Assembly: GCF_029784135.1 (NCBI RefSeq)
Contig: NC_073746.1
Coordinates: forward strand, 64,110,763-64,174,762
DNA from: Toxorhynchites rutilus septentrionalis
Lineage: Eukaryota; Arthropoda; Insecta; Diptera; Culicidae
Reading direction: 5' to 3'
Length of the DNA: 64,000 nt
The position numbers were made by a program, and so were the translations under genes. This document shows positions 44,178 to 56,263 of this stretch, in pieces (position 1 is the first letter of the stretch; the number at the start of each line of letters is the position of its first letter). Under the pieces are notes generated by a model. It worked only from the letters and a program-made list of their open reading frames with translations. It was not told where the DNA came from and did not search any database.

Positions 44178-45108
44178 TCTACGTATATAAAAATGGATTT
44201 CTGTCTGTCTGTCTGTCTGATTCTTATGGACTCGGAAACTACTGAACCGATCGACATGAAAATTGGTATGTAGGGGTTTTTGGGGCCGGGGAAGTTTTTC
44301 ATGATAGTTTGAGACCCCTCCGCCCTCTCTAAGGGGTGGCTGCCATACACATGAAACACAATTTTCTGCATTACTCGAGAATTAATCAAGAAAATGCAAC
44401 CAAATTAGGCATTTGGGGGTTTAAGGGTGCAATGAATGTTTCTATGGTGGTTAGACACTCCACCCCCCTCTCTAAGGGGGGCTGCCATACAAATGAAACA
44501 CAAATTTCTCCATCACTCGAGAATTAATCAAACCTATGAAACCAAATTAGGCAATTGGAGGTTTAAGGGTGCAATAAATGTTTTTATGGTGGTTAGACAC
44601 TCCACTCCCCTCTCTAAGGGGGGGGGGCTGCCATACAAATGAAACACAAATTTCTACATCTTCTACATCTCGAAAATTAATCAAGCAAATGGAGCCAAAT
44701 TTGGCATGCGAAGATTTTAGGGGGCACGAAATGTTTCAATGGTAAATAGACACTCCTTCCCCCCTCTAAGGGGAGAAGAGGGGAGGGGTCTGTCTTTGTT
44801 CAATCATATTTTCTGTATCAAACATTTATTCCATGTAACGGAGAAACATGTTATTTGCAAGTGGTTGATCAATCTTGATCGAGAATTGTGTCTAAAAATA
44901 ATCTGATATTATAATGATGAGTTTTGGTAGAAGTACTAGGAATTTTTTAGTAAGAGGTAAATTCAACGGGGTCGACTAGAACATCAATCAATGAACAGTT
45001 CTGCGATTGGACTCATGAACTTGCGCTTAGTAAGAAAACATGAATGTTTGAAGGTATTGATAACAAAAAACAAATTTTGGGCGGGACGAAGTTTGCCGGG
45101 TCAGCTAG
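44178..45108 (+). mobile_element. non-autonomous Helitron with internal repeats
   Basis: It begins TCTACGTATATAAAAATGG after an A (44177) and ends 'ccgggtcagctag' (45108) before a T, the A^T insertion and TC...CTAG ends of Helitrons. The 931-bp body carries 'ctgtctgtctgtctg' near the 5' end and three to four diverged units of about 145 bp, each with 'aaggggggctgccata' (near 44331, 44475 and 44620) and 'ggtggttagacactccac'. There is no Rep/helicase. The 3' subterminal hairpin is weak. Confidence 0.6.
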
Positions 45109-48100
45109 TAACAAATAAAACATGTCTCCTCCGAAAACACTTTTCTTTTCGATGGAAATCGGGATCGTTTCCCATCTCTTCTGAAGCCACATCTGCGAAC
45201 CTTCGACGCAATAGAAAGTTTAAAATGACAAGCCTGAAACGACTTATAAAATCGGATTAAAAATTTCCAGAATAGTATTTGAAAAAAAAAAAACGATTTA
45301 CATACTCGAAATTTGTCATCTTACAGTTTCCGCACATAATTCAATCTCTCAAGACTCAGTCGAACGTGCATGAATGACACATCTTCTACCTAAGATTCAC
45401 TCTCCAACTTTTTCCAATCCGAACACTCTTGTCATAGCTCATTAGCAGCAATAAACTGGTTCCATCAGACACGACCGCAAGTGAAGAATTATTTGCTAAC
45501 TAATTCATACCAAAAACTCACCTCCCCCCCCCCCTCCGGGCCCAATCGCAAGCACTCAAATTAGCTTCTTCGACAGCTGGGAAACACCACCACCTTTCAT
45601 TTTCTACGCGTTAAAAAGAGATTTTCGCCAAATTTACATAACGTTGCGGCTGGGACTCCTCTAGCGCCGCAGCCGGTGACGACGTTCATTCATGTTCCAC
45701 TAATGAATGAATCTGGCGGAAAATATCACTACCGGTGGTGAAAATTTCGTTAGCAGCCGCCAGAAGCGGTACCTACGCATTAATAGGCCAGGAATTAATT
45801 AGCTTTCTCTCGTTTTGTTTTTCTTCCGAGTCCAATTATGTGGCGCAATAGTCTACCACCAACGCGGTAATTAGTGGGATTTTTCCTCCTGCAGTCCAGT
45901 CCACTACCTCAATCGGAAACAACTTGTCGAAACAACACACTAAGCAGGACAATCATCCGTCTCCTGCCAGCTAACGGGTGATAATGTCATTAATGGGAAC
46001 AGCTCGGTTTAATTTTGTTTCAGATGAAACGAGCAACTAACCGGGCAGCTTCAGTTCAGTCGGAGGCGTTGAGCGGTGAACAAATTGCACTTCGAAACTC
46101 TGTATCACTGCGAAAGTGGAGCACCATTGTGCACAACTTTTCGTCCCCACTTCTGCTCAACTATGTTGAGGGACTGCTGTGTTGCTAGGAACCAACGTGG
46201 CACTTCGTTTCGAACTTTCCCTAAGAGGCACCCCCAACATAGCTTGTGGCGAAAATCTAGCGGACCCAGATTTACAGTCTGAAAACACGTAACTTCATCG
46301 GGATATTTATATACCCGATGAAAGGTGTTGATGGTGTTATTGTTCAACTTGATGCATTGTTTTTCACTCGGATGATGAGAATTAAGAGCGAGTAGCACCT
46401 AAAAGTTTGAGTGCATAGTTCATAATAAACTTTGGCCTCATCTCGATAAATAGTGCCTAAAATTGTAGAAATGTTTGGCGAAGTTATCAAAACATGCTTT
46501 AATAGCTACCAATCGTATATCCAATGACTGTTAGATGGACTTCAGAGAAATTGAATTCAATCTTCCAAATCCATGAGGGGTTCATTATTATATTATTCTA
46601 TCATACTGATTTTGAAAACGAATTACGCTACCCTGAACGACTTCTCAATTCTTTTATCTAGAGTCAACTCTAATTCGATTTTTGTTTTCGGGGGAAATAT
46701 ACTGATTATTGTGAGCCATTGAGCCTTGCTACTGTTCCTCCCCAGAGGAAACCATTTCAACCGATAGATTCATTACCCAGAAGATAACGAAACAATTCTG
46801 TTCTCTTTCTCTGCTGGCGACAGAAAAACTTTCGCTTCGAAATTGTAACTTTTCATAATCCTTTAGATTCGCTTCCCGATCGACTGACAGCCGCTTCATC
46901 CCAGATACTGTCCCTATTCGGGAACCCTTTGGATTACGCGAGTTTGTCAAGATTCAGAAACGAGCAGTATTTGACTTTCGGCTTCTAGTTGTGAGTGTTT
47001 TTTTCGTCAACTGAAATTTACTCATTCCCGACAGCCGAAGTGGTGTGGGTGGAGTAAGACTGAAAGTTGAGTGTAATTTGCTTAAATCCAGGCCAGCTCT
47101 ATCTAAGTTGAGATTTAGAGAGAAATTGGATTTCTTGGAAGAAAATCAACTTATATGAGATTTTTAAATGATGCGGATCACTTCATTTTAGAATAATGAG
47201 AGTAATTCAGTAAATACAAAGAAGTTAAGAGCTGCATTCATACGGATTGTCTGCAGTGTAGACTTATCTCCAAATATGTGAAAAATTATTTTCTCTATCT
47301 GTGTTTTATCGTTCACTTTATGAAATGTATTGAAAGTATAACATAAAATTCAACCTTTTACGCCTCAAAGACACCACATGCACTGCCCCTGTTTGCATAG
47401 CTAACATACTCACATACACCATTTTATGTTGGGAGAACGCATGTTTGTTGTTTTTTGGCCCAAAAGCATATCCAAGCACATTTCCAATGAAATAATCAAT
47501 CCAGTGATAGAATATTGTCGGTGAAAAACTACGACTTCGAGATTTTGTGAATTAAAACATGTTTGTTCCATTTGAAAAATGCTTACGTTAATTCATGCGG
47601 ACTATCAATCGCTTCAATTGACATTGAGGCATGATAGGCGTTGCATTTGTTACGAGTCTTGAATAGTTGTTGATTTTATTATTCAAAGTAGTTTCCCTTA
47701 GCTTTAATACACTTTTTCCAACTATTTGATAGCGATTTTGCCTCTCAGTTGATTCATTTATTCGCGTGCTGCATGACAAATAGCGCTGACTCGTTATTAC
47801 CGCAAATTATCCAGATCCAATGCATGCATCAGGGTAAAAAAGTCAACATTCATTGACCCCCACTATCTGGAGCATCTTTGATTAGAAAATGATAAGTATC
47901 GATAAAAATGCCAATTTATTATTCGAGTTTTCAAACGGAAAACAGAATATATGCAAATTAAAAATAGGCGTGGATACACTTTTTGCATATTGTATACTGA
48001 ACAATGTTTGTGTAAATGATTAATTTAGAGATTATGTCTTATGCCATGTGTTTTAGTCAAATAAATAAATTAATAATTGAGAGTTTTGGGAATAGAAAAA

Positions 48101-48670
48101 AGAAACTTCGCTCTATCAGTTTGCTGGAAGACTAAAACACTAATGCTATGGTAAATGGGGAATCATTTCAATGTTTGTCAATGTTTGAAACATTGGCTGA
48201 GTGGAAGCATATTTTTTAACCTTCAATTGGGAGATTAACATAAAAAAATGATACGCAACAAGCTGGAATAACACTGCGGGCTCACATTCCTGGGCAACCG
48301 AATTTGAAAGCTAGAGCATTCAGCATTGAATCATGAAACAATATCGTGTTTATTTGTTTCGATACAGAAGAGTCCAAGTAACATTTTTGAAGACCCTTCA
48401 CTGTTGTTATAATTATACGTACATTTTATTGTATGTGTTTATCTTGTACTCGTGCATTTCTTACTGTTTCTTTTTAGACGATATTTCAAATATAATAATC
48501 CCAAGGGATACACAGAGTTTTAAAGTAGCGAATTGGTAGAATGAGAAAACTTGCTCATGAGACCGGGATCAAATACGAAAGATTGGGGCCAATGGTGAGA
48601 AGTTATCTCAACGCCATGTTCTAGAAACTCAAAACACACACTCAGGTAAAAATATTCCAAAACATAATGC
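45109..48670. other. unassigned DNA, in part GC-richer and repeat-poor
   Basis: 45330-46300 has balanced composition, few repeat signs and homeodomain-type 'attaattag' sites near 45795, so it may be conserved host non-coding sequence. I cannot name a gene. Frames of 60-97 codons show no domain. Near 47600-47790 the minus strand has a vague mariner-tail resemblance that I do not accept as a feature. Confidence 0.35.
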
Positions 48671-48706
48671 TTCACCTAAGGCAAGACAGGGCCATATATC
48701 GTTTTA

Positions 48707-49974
48707 AAGGGTGTGTCACATCAAATTGCATCACGGAAGAAACGCTGTAGAAATTCGCCCAGTAGACCGATCCTTTTGAAAATTTTAGACAGTAAAATAA
48801 AAACTATTAAACAACTTTTGGCATTTTCTTTTTATTAATACTTCGAGCCCAAGCCCGTATGCTCGCACCTTCCTCTTTACCCCGTCCATAAGGTTCTGTA
48901 CAACGTCAGGTTGTAGTTTTTTTTGAACAGAAATCCATTTTCTCTTGAAGTCCGCCTCCGATTTAACAACTTTTGGGTTCTTCCGGAAAGCCTGCTTCAT
49001 AATCGCCCAATATTTCTCTATTGGGCGAAGCTCCGGCGCGTTGGGCGGGTTCATTTCCTTTGGCACGAAGGTGACCCCGCTGGCTTCGTACCACTCCAAC
49101 ACGTCCTTTGAATAGTGGCACGAAGCGAGATCCGGCCAGAAGATGGTCGGGCCCTCGTGCTGCTTCAATAGGGGTAGTAAGCGCTTCTGTAGGCACTCCT
49201 TAAGGTAAACCTGCCCGTTTACCGTGCCGGTCATCACGAAGGGGGCGCTCCGCTTTCCGCAAGAGCAGATCGCTTGCCACACCATGTACTTTTTGGCAAA
49301 CTTGGATAGTTTCTGCTTGCGAATCTCCTCCGGAACGCTGAATTTGTCCTCTGCGGAGAAGAACAACAGGCCCGGCAGCTGACGAAAGTCCGCTTTGACG
49401 CTTTGACTTCGTCAGCATTTCGGTGTACAGCTTCCGGTCTCGCGTCTTCCCCACCATGTTTTGCCTTTCGTCGCGGTTAGGAGCCTTCTGAACCTTGTAT
49501 GTACGCAGGCCCTCCCACTGCTTGGTCCGCTGGACGAATGAACTTGACAAATTTAGCTTATTGGCGACATCCCGGACCGAACTTCTCGGATCACGTCTAA
49601 ACTGCTTAACTACGCGCTTGTGATCTTTTTCACGGACGGAGCATCCATTTTTGCCGTTCTTCACCTTCCGGTCGATGGTTAGGTTCTCGAAGTATCGTTT
49701 TAGTACTCTGCTGATCGTGAATTGGACGATTCTCAGCATCTTACCGATGTCCCGATGTGACAACTCCGGATTCTCGAAATGAGTGCACAGGATTAATTCA
49801 CGACGCTCTTTTTCGTTCGACGACATTTTTCCAAATTTACGAAAAATTTACAGTGAAGCATGGCCAACGTGATCTATACACTCTTATCTGATTATAAGCG
49901 AAAGCTGAAGATATAATTCCTTCTTAAATTTCTACAGGGTTTTTTTCGTGATGCAATTTGATGTGACACACCCT
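48707..49974 (-). mobile_element. DD37E Tc1/mariner element, copy C
   Basis: Inserted in LINE ORF1 at TA 48705-48706. The right end is one T short ('caccct' then TA), so its boundary is off by one base relative to other copies. The LINE frame (GPYIVLIRRKSKP) continues across the insertion. Confidence 0.92.
48785..49826 (-). pseudogene. DD37E transposase, copy C (first Asp deleted)
   Basis: It starts MSSNEKERR at 49826. Near 49400 a deletion of about 32 bp with a 'ctttga' insertion removes the HCLVMDDETY segment, including the first catalytic Asp, and shifts the frame. WPDLASCHYS and LRPIEKYW survive in the second frame (48785-49366). The stop after GLGLEV is lost (TGA to TTA), adding 16 residues. 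Confidence 0.9.
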
Positions 49975-50328
49975 TAATTAGACGTAAGTCTAAGCCGATT
50001 GACGCCATTAAAATAGCGAAAATCTTAAAGAATTTTCCAGCAGTTTTCGAGATTACTAAGGTTAATCGAGACAAACTGCGAGTAGTTGTTGTGAGCCTTG
50101 CCCAAGCAAATGATATTGTTAGGTATGAAGGCTTTAAAAAGGACTATCGTGTCTACATTCTCTGTCGAGAAATTGAGATCGACGGAGTGATCACTGAACC
50201 GAGTCTCAAGGAGGAATGTATAATGCAACGAGAAGGTCGCTTCAAAGACTCGTTCATCAAGTCGGTGAAGATTTTGGAATGCAAGAAATTGCATTCCGTA
50301 GCTTTCAAAGACTCGAAAAAAATGTATA
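49975..50328 (+). pseudogene. LINE ORF1, N-terminal part
   Basis: Reads IRRKSKPIDAIKIAKILKNF, FEITKVNRDKLRVVV, SLAQANDIVRYEGF and IDGVITEPSLKEE. This is the RNA-recognition-like region before the zinc knuckles in ORF1 of insect I/Jockey-type LINEs. The frame continues upstream across DD37E copy C (GPYIVL at 48685-48706) and downstream across the MITE at 50329. ORF1 product binds element RNA. Confidence 0.7.
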
Positions 50329-50732
50329 CACCCAGGTTTTTTTTACGCGGTTTTTTTACGCGGATTTTCGAATTAACGCGGTTTTTTTTACGCGGATTTT
50401 CCAATTAACGCGGTTTTTTTCTCGGATTTTCCGATTTTTGCGCGTAAACCTGAGCAACATCACTTCTCTCTCTCAGTTCATATCTCTCCCTTTCAAGCTC
50501 CCTCAGAGCGTATGCCGCACCCCATCACGATTCTCAAGAGGAATTTTATGTGACCTTTTTTTCTTTACGGGGAGATTCCAATTAACGCGGATTTTCCAAT
50601 TAACACGGTTTTTTCTACGCGGATTTTCCCATTAACGCGGTTTCTTTTACGCGGATTTTCCAATTAACGCGGTTTTTTTTACGCGGTTTTTTTTACGAGG
50701 TACGTATCCCCCGCGTAAAAAAAACCTGGGTG
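50329..50732. mobile_element. 404-bp MITE built of 'acgcgg' repeats
   Basis: Its ends 'cacccaggttttttttacgc' and their inverse ending 'aaaacctgggtg' lie between TA duplications at 50327-50328 and 50733-50734. The inside is mostly tandem units of 'acgcggattttccaattaa' plus 'cgcggtttttt', at 50345-50440 and 50570-50700, around a unique core. When it is removed with one TA the LINE frame reads on (KMYTPSDSF). Confidence 0.85.
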
Positions 50733-50734
50733 TA

Positions 50735-51344
50735 CTCCATCGGACTCGTTTCTGGTCACTTTTGTCGGCTCAGCTCTTCCCGATATTGTAGCCATTGATA
50801 AACTCGTTTACCAGGGCGTCTTTTCATCCCGTGCCCCATGAACTGTCTTAAATGTAAGCAATTTGGACACACGATGTCCTTTTGCTGTAATAAATTACGT
50901 TGTGGTAAATGCGGACTGGAACATGCCGATGATGAATGCCCAAAACTGAAAATTAAGTGTATTCATTGCGATAAGGCTCCGCATGACCTATCCGTATGCC
51001 CAGCATATAAACAGCGTGCGGAACATGTCAAGCGTTCCTTGAAAGAACGCTCTAAGAAAAAGTCTTCACAATGAAACCCTGGGAAAAAACAAAGACGGTC
51101 CATCCCATCTGAGTCCTTAAATACATCAGTGACCCCCCAAACTAGAACGCCAATTTTGAAGAAACCCGTGGCAATTGAACAGAGGCCAGTACCTCCTGGT
51201 CTATGCGCTTAACCAGAGGCCCTCAGTACCCCCTACTATCCAAAGTCCTCAATTGCACCAACCTCCCCAAACTAATTCCAGCAGTAATACCCAATTTTCG
51301 CAATCGAAACAACAGCCTCAAACTGGGATGTTTTCAGTCTATGT
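50735..51344 (+). pseudogene. LINE ORF1, zinc-knuckle part
   Basis: After TPSDSFLVTFVGSALPDIVA and a frameshift near 50838, the frame MNCLKCKQFGHTMSFC begins. CCHC-type knuckles follow: CLKCKQFGHTMSFC, CGKCGLEHADDEC and CIHCDKAPHDLSVC, spanning about 50841-51000. A basic tail (KRSLKERSKKK) and a Pro/Gln-rich segment follow. These nucleic-acid-binding knuckles are usual in ORF1 of Jockey/I-type LINEs. DD37E copy D interrupts the rest at 51346. Confidence 0.75.
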
Positions 51345-51345
51345 A

Positions 51346-52645
51346 AAGGGTGTGTCACATCAAATTGCATCACGGAAAAAAACGCTGTAGAAATTTAATT
51401 TTTAGGAATTATATCTTCAGCTTTCGCTTATAATCAGATAAGAGTGTATAGATCACGTTGGCCATGCTTCACTGTCAATTTTTCGTAAATTTGGAAAAAT
51501 GTCGTCGAACGAAAAAGAGCGTCGTGAATTAATCTTGCGCACTCATTTCGAGAATCCGGAGTTGTCACATCGGGACATCGGTAAGATGCTGGGAATCGTC
51601 CAATCCACGATCAGCAGAGTACTAAAACGATACTTCGAGAACCTAACCATCGACCGGAAGGTGAAGAACGGCAAAAATGGATGCTCCGTCAGTGAAAAAG
51701 ACCACAAGCGCGTAGTTAAGCAGTTTAGACGTGATCCGAGAGGTTCGGTCCGGGATGTCGCCAATAAGCTGAATTTGTCAAGTTCATTCGTCCAGCGGAC
51801 CAAGCAGCGGGAGGGCCTGCGTAAATACAAGGTTCAGAAGGCTCCTAACCGCGACGAAAGGCAAAACATGGTGGGGAAGACGCGAGCCCGGAAGCTGTAC
51901 ACCGAAATGCTGACGAAGCCGCATTGCCTGGTAATGGACGACGAAACCTACGTCAAAGCGGACTTTCGTCAGCTGCCGGGTCTGTTGTTCTTCGCCGCAG
52001 AGGACAAATTCAGCGTTCCGGAGGAGATTCGCAAGCAGAAACTATCCAAGTTTGCCAAAAAGTACATGGTGTGGCAAGCGATCTGCTCTTGCTGAAAGCG
52101 GAGCGCCCCCTTCGTGATGACCGGCACTGTAAGCGGGCAGGTTTACCTTAAGGAGTGCCTACAGAAGCGCTTACTACCACTATTGAAGCAGCACGAGGGC
52201 CTGACCATCTTCTGGCCGGATCTCGCTTCGTGCCACTATTCAAAGGACGTGTTGGAGTGGTACGAAGCCAACGGGGTCACCTTCGTGCCAAAGGAAATGA
52301 ACCCGCCCAACGCGCCGGAGCTTCGCCCAATAGAGAAATATTGGGCGATTATGAAGCAGGCCGTCCGGAAGAACCCAAAAGTTGTCAAATCGGAGGCGGA
52401 CTTCAAGAGAAAATGGATTTCTGTTAAAAAAAAAACTACAACCTGAAGTTGTACAGAACCTTATGGACGGGGTAAAGAGGAAGGTGCGAGCATACTGGCT
52501 TGGACTCGAAGTATTAAAAAAAAGAAAATGCCAAAAGTTGTTTAATAGTTTTTATTTTACTGTCTGAAATTTTCAAAAGGATCGGTCTACTGGGCGAATT
52601 TCTACAGCGTTTTTTCCGTGATGCAATTTGATGTGACACACCCTT
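51346..52645 (+). mobile_element. DD37E Tc1/mariner element, copy D
   Basis: 1,300 bp between TA at 51344-51345 and 52646-52647, inserted in the 3' part of LINE ORF1. The inverted repeats are standard for the family. Confidence 0.95.
51499..52510 (+). pseudogene. DD37E transposase, copy D (nonsense and frameshift)
   Basis: It starts MSSNEKERR at 51499 and is intact through VMDDETYV, but GGA has become TGA at 52093-52095 (after WQAICSC). The same frame reopens and keeps WPDLASCHYS and LRPIEKYW. An extra A in the run near 52430 then shifts the last 26 codons. Confidence 0.9.
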
Positions 52646-52750
52646 TAGATGGCATTTTGAATGTTCTAAACGTTAGGGAACCTCTTAAGACCCTCATTGT
52701 ATGCCTACTTCCGGCAGTAAAGACCTTCTTGAAAGAATAATTAGCTTTTC

Positions 52751-53585
52751 TTGCTACGTTTATATCTTTCGATGGATAATTCAGCACAACAGGCCAAAGA
52801 TTCAATCACTGTTATACACTGGAATTGCAGAAGCCTGTTGCTTAAATTAGACACATTCAAATTTTTAATTCATAGTTTCAAGTGTGATGCATTCGCCCTT
52901 TGTGAGACGTGGCTCTCTCCAGAGAACGAATTGAACTTCTTCGATTTCAACATAATTCATCTAGATCGTAATGACACGTATGGTGGTGTATTACTAGGGT
53001 TCCGAAAATGCCACTCCTTTCATAGAGTCCATTTCCCTCCGATGGCAGGAATTGAGGTTGTTGTTTGCCAGACAAAAATCAATGGCAGAGACCTCTGTAT
53101 TGCTACAGTTTACCGTCAACAGCTCAGAGATATTGTCGAAGCCTTGCCGGGTCATCGTTTGATTTTGGGCGATTTTAATTCACATGGAATGGGTTGGGGA
53201 TCACTATATGATGATTCCCGTGCCTCATTGATTTATGATCTGTGCGATAATTTCAACATGACGATCCTAAACACTGGGGAGGCTACTAGGATAGCAAAAA
53301 CCCTCCGCACGAGACAGTGTTCTAGACATATCAATTTGCTCCTCTTCTGTATTATTGGATTGCGAAGGTAATCCAAGACCCCCATGGTAGTGATCATCTT
53401 CCTATACATTTATCTATTGCTTATGACTGGCGAGAGTACGTCAATGGTCTATCGAGACAGACCGCTATGAGCACTCTTTGGGAAACGGCTAGGAGACTGC
53501 GGGGTCGAAGCCACAATAACGAAAGTGAGGAGTACTCTGATCGTTGGATCTACAGTTTTGCGAGGAAAGTTTGCCCGATTCCGTT
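52751..53585 (+). pseudogene. LINE ORF2, apurinic-type endonuclease domain
   Basis: Reads SITVIHWNCRSLLLKLD, FALCETWLSPENEL, YGGVLLGFRK, RLILGDFNSHGMGWG and, after a stop and frameshift near 53368, DPHGSDHLPIHL. These are the Asn, Glu, GDFN and SDH motifs of the exonuclease/endonuclease fold that nicks target DNA in LINEs. YSDRWIYSFARKVCP follows and is then joined to foreign transposase sequence near 53590. The part between endonuclease and RT is missing. Confidence 0.85.
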
Positions 53586-53589
53586 CCAG

Positions 53590-54640
53590 CACAAGGAAGA
53601 AAATGTACCTGTCAGTACGGTATATCGTATCCTGGGTTCCCTGAACGTAGAGCGGATGGTCGGAAGTAGTCGTCCGGTGACGATAATGACGAAGCAGAGG
53701 AAGACATCGTTAAAGAAGCTGTTTGACAACAAGGACGCAACCAGCCTGCGTGACGTCGGTCGGAAATATGGCTGCTCCCACGTATTGATCCATCGGACCC
53801 TTAAGATGGAAGGAATCGTCTGCAGGAAGAAGACGAGGTCGCCGGAGTTCACGGAGGAGCAGATTGAGACGGTTAAATGTCGGCACAGTGTCGGTGGATG
53901 ACCAAAAAATACCGCGGGACGTCTTTCGTTCTGGACGACGAATGCTATTTTCCGCTGTCCAAAACGCATATTCCAGGAAATGATAATTACTACTCCAGCG
54001 ACATGTCATCCACACCGCCTGAAGTGAAATACAAGTTCAAGCACAAGTTTGAAAAATAGGTAATGTTGTACATCGCCATTCCCGACCGGGGCATTTCAAA
54101 GCCTTGGTTTAAGCCGAGCGGTTTGGCAATCAACCAACAAATCTAGAAGAAGAGTGCCTCGATAAATGCCGTTCCTGAACGAGCATCACGCGGATGGGAA
54201 GTACGTCTTCTGGCCGGACAAGGCGTCTTCCCATTACGCCAAGAAGACGCTGGCGTATCTTGAGGAGAAAAAGATACCGTTCGTGCCGAAAGATCGTAAC
54301 CCAACAAATTTGCCCCAGTGCCGCCCAATAGAGGATTTCTTTGGCTCACTCAGTGCTTTAGTGTATAGAAACAATCGGAGGGCCAAGGACACGAAGCAAC
54401 TGACTAAAAGAATCCGGAATTGTATCCGGAAAATGGACGTAAGTGCCGTACAACGTTCTTGTGAGAGCATCGCGACAAAGTTGCGTCGAACAGCAGCCCA
54501 CGGCCCTTACTCAAAAATTCACTGACATTTTTTTGAAGAAAATACATTATGTTATTAATAAAAAATACTGAAATCGATGAAAAAAAAATTTTTTTTTGCA
54601 TGTGATTGAAAAAATTCTAATTTTTTATTTAACACCCGTT
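53590..54640 (+). pseudogene. second DD37E-type transposase relic (distinct subfamily)
   Basis: Fragments in order: VPVSTVYRILGSLNVER, MVGSSRPVTIM, DATSLRDVGRKYGCSH (helix-turn-helix), FVLDDECYFPLSKTH (first Asp), a stop near 54057, FWPDKASSHYAKKTL (second Asp) and PQCRPIEDFFG (Glu). The spacing from the second Asp to the Glu is again 37 residues, but the sequence is far from the main family (LDDECYF against MDDETYV). At least two frame breaks occur and neither terminal repeat is clear. It replaces the middle of the LINE. Confidence 0.8.
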
Positions 54641-54659
54641 AGAATTCTCATTTGCCCTT

Positions 54660-55790
54660 TTTTCGTGTAACAACTCGGCTCCTGGAGTGGATAAGATAAA
54701 GTTCAATGTACTGAAGAATCTTCCTGATTCTGTCAAAAGACGTATGCTGAACTTGTTTAACAAATTTCTAGAGCTAAACATTGTTCCGCGCGGCTGGAGA
54801 CAAGTTAGAGTTATAGCCATACGGAGACCCAACAAGCCAGCCTGTGACAACAATTCATATAGGCCAATCGCAATGCTATCCTGCATTCGTAAATTGCTGG
54901 AGAAAATGATTCTTTTTCGTGTAGATAAATGGGTTGAAACGAACAATTTGATTTCAGGTACGCAGTTTGAGTTCAGAAGAGGCAAAGGAACGAATGATTG
55001 TCTAGCATTGCTTTCGTCTGAAATTCAAATAGCATTTGCTCTTAAAGAACAAATGGCTTCGATCTTCCTTCGATATCAAAGGGGCTTTTGATTCTGTTTT
55101 CATTGATATATTATCAGATAAACTTCATAATTGTGGACTCTCACCAACTTTAAATAATTATTTGTATAATTTGCTTTCTGATAAACACTTTCTGAGTATT
55201 GCTTATGGAAATTTGGCAGTCTCCCGACTAAGCTATATGGGCCTTCCACAAGGTTCATGTTTGAGCCCCCTATTATACAACTTTTATGTTATTGATATCG
55301 GTAATTGCCTTTCGAGACATTGCACGCTACGATAACTTGCAGATGATGGAGTGGTTTCCATTAGGGGATCCTCCTCCGCCGATCTGCAAAGACCATTACA
55401 GGGTATTCTGGACAATTTGTCCACAAGGGCTATCAAGCTGGGTATCGAATTCTCCACGGAGAAAACAGAGATGGTAGTTTTTTTATAAAAAGCACAAACC
55501 CGCAAAATTTCCGCTTGATTTTTTCGGCAAAACAATAACCCACTCTATGAATTTCAAATATGTTGGTGTCTATTTCGATTCTAGATGTACCTGGGGAAAC
55601 ATATTGCGTATCTGAAACAGAAATGTCTACAGAGAATCAACTTCCTCAAGACGATAACTAGTACATGGTGGGGTGCCCATCCAGGAGACCTCGTAAGTTT
55701 ATACAAAACAACGATATTATCGGTCCTCGAGTACGGTAGTTTTTGATTCCAAACGGCAGCTGAGATTCATATTCCAAAGATGGAGCGAAT
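54660..55790 (+). pseudogene. LINE ORF2, reverse transcriptase domain
   Basis: Reads NSAPGVDKIKFNVLKNLPDS, IRRPNKPACDNNSYRPIAML, RKLLEKMI and GTQFEFRRGKGTNDCL. After a frameshift near 55065 come DIKGAFDSVFIDIL, YMGLPQGSCLSPLLYNFYV and LADDGVVS, which is the active-site box. The thumb-like text EYGSF lies near 55730, after further stops. It is decayed by several frameshifts and interrupted at 55791 by a 2.3-kb element. Confidence 0.85.
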
Positions 55791-56263
55791 AGGGGAACCC
55801 GAGACAAGAGTGCCACCTTAAGCTAATACGCGTTTTTGAATGCTCTTTTGTTATATGTTTTTCCATTTTTTTGCAGGTTTGTTCATTTATACTCCTATTT
55901 AGGTGTGGCTATGCATCAAATTGTTCAATAGTTATGTTTACTATGAAAATGTTTCATTTACAAAAATGATGTTGTTGGCTTGTATTTTTCCATTACGGGG
56001 AAAGAGTGCCACCTCGACGGGGCAAGAGTGCCAATCTTATAAAAATATAATTTTTGATGAAAAAAGCACTGTGAAATTCACGGTGGTTCTAAAGAACGCA
56101 AACTCAAGTTCTGGTGGCGTTCACGAAAACCGGCAAGCCATAAAATAACTTCTGCGTATTATGGATGTGACTCACGAGTTACTCCTCCTGTTGTTTAGAA
56201 AACACAGTTTTAAAACGGCCTAACTTCTGCACATATTTGGCCAATGTTCTTCTGGGCAAACTA

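Noticed and set aside
47588..47790. A mariner C-terminal relic on the minus strand
   Set aside because: Only a few residues in alternating frames resemble a mariner tail; too weak to support.
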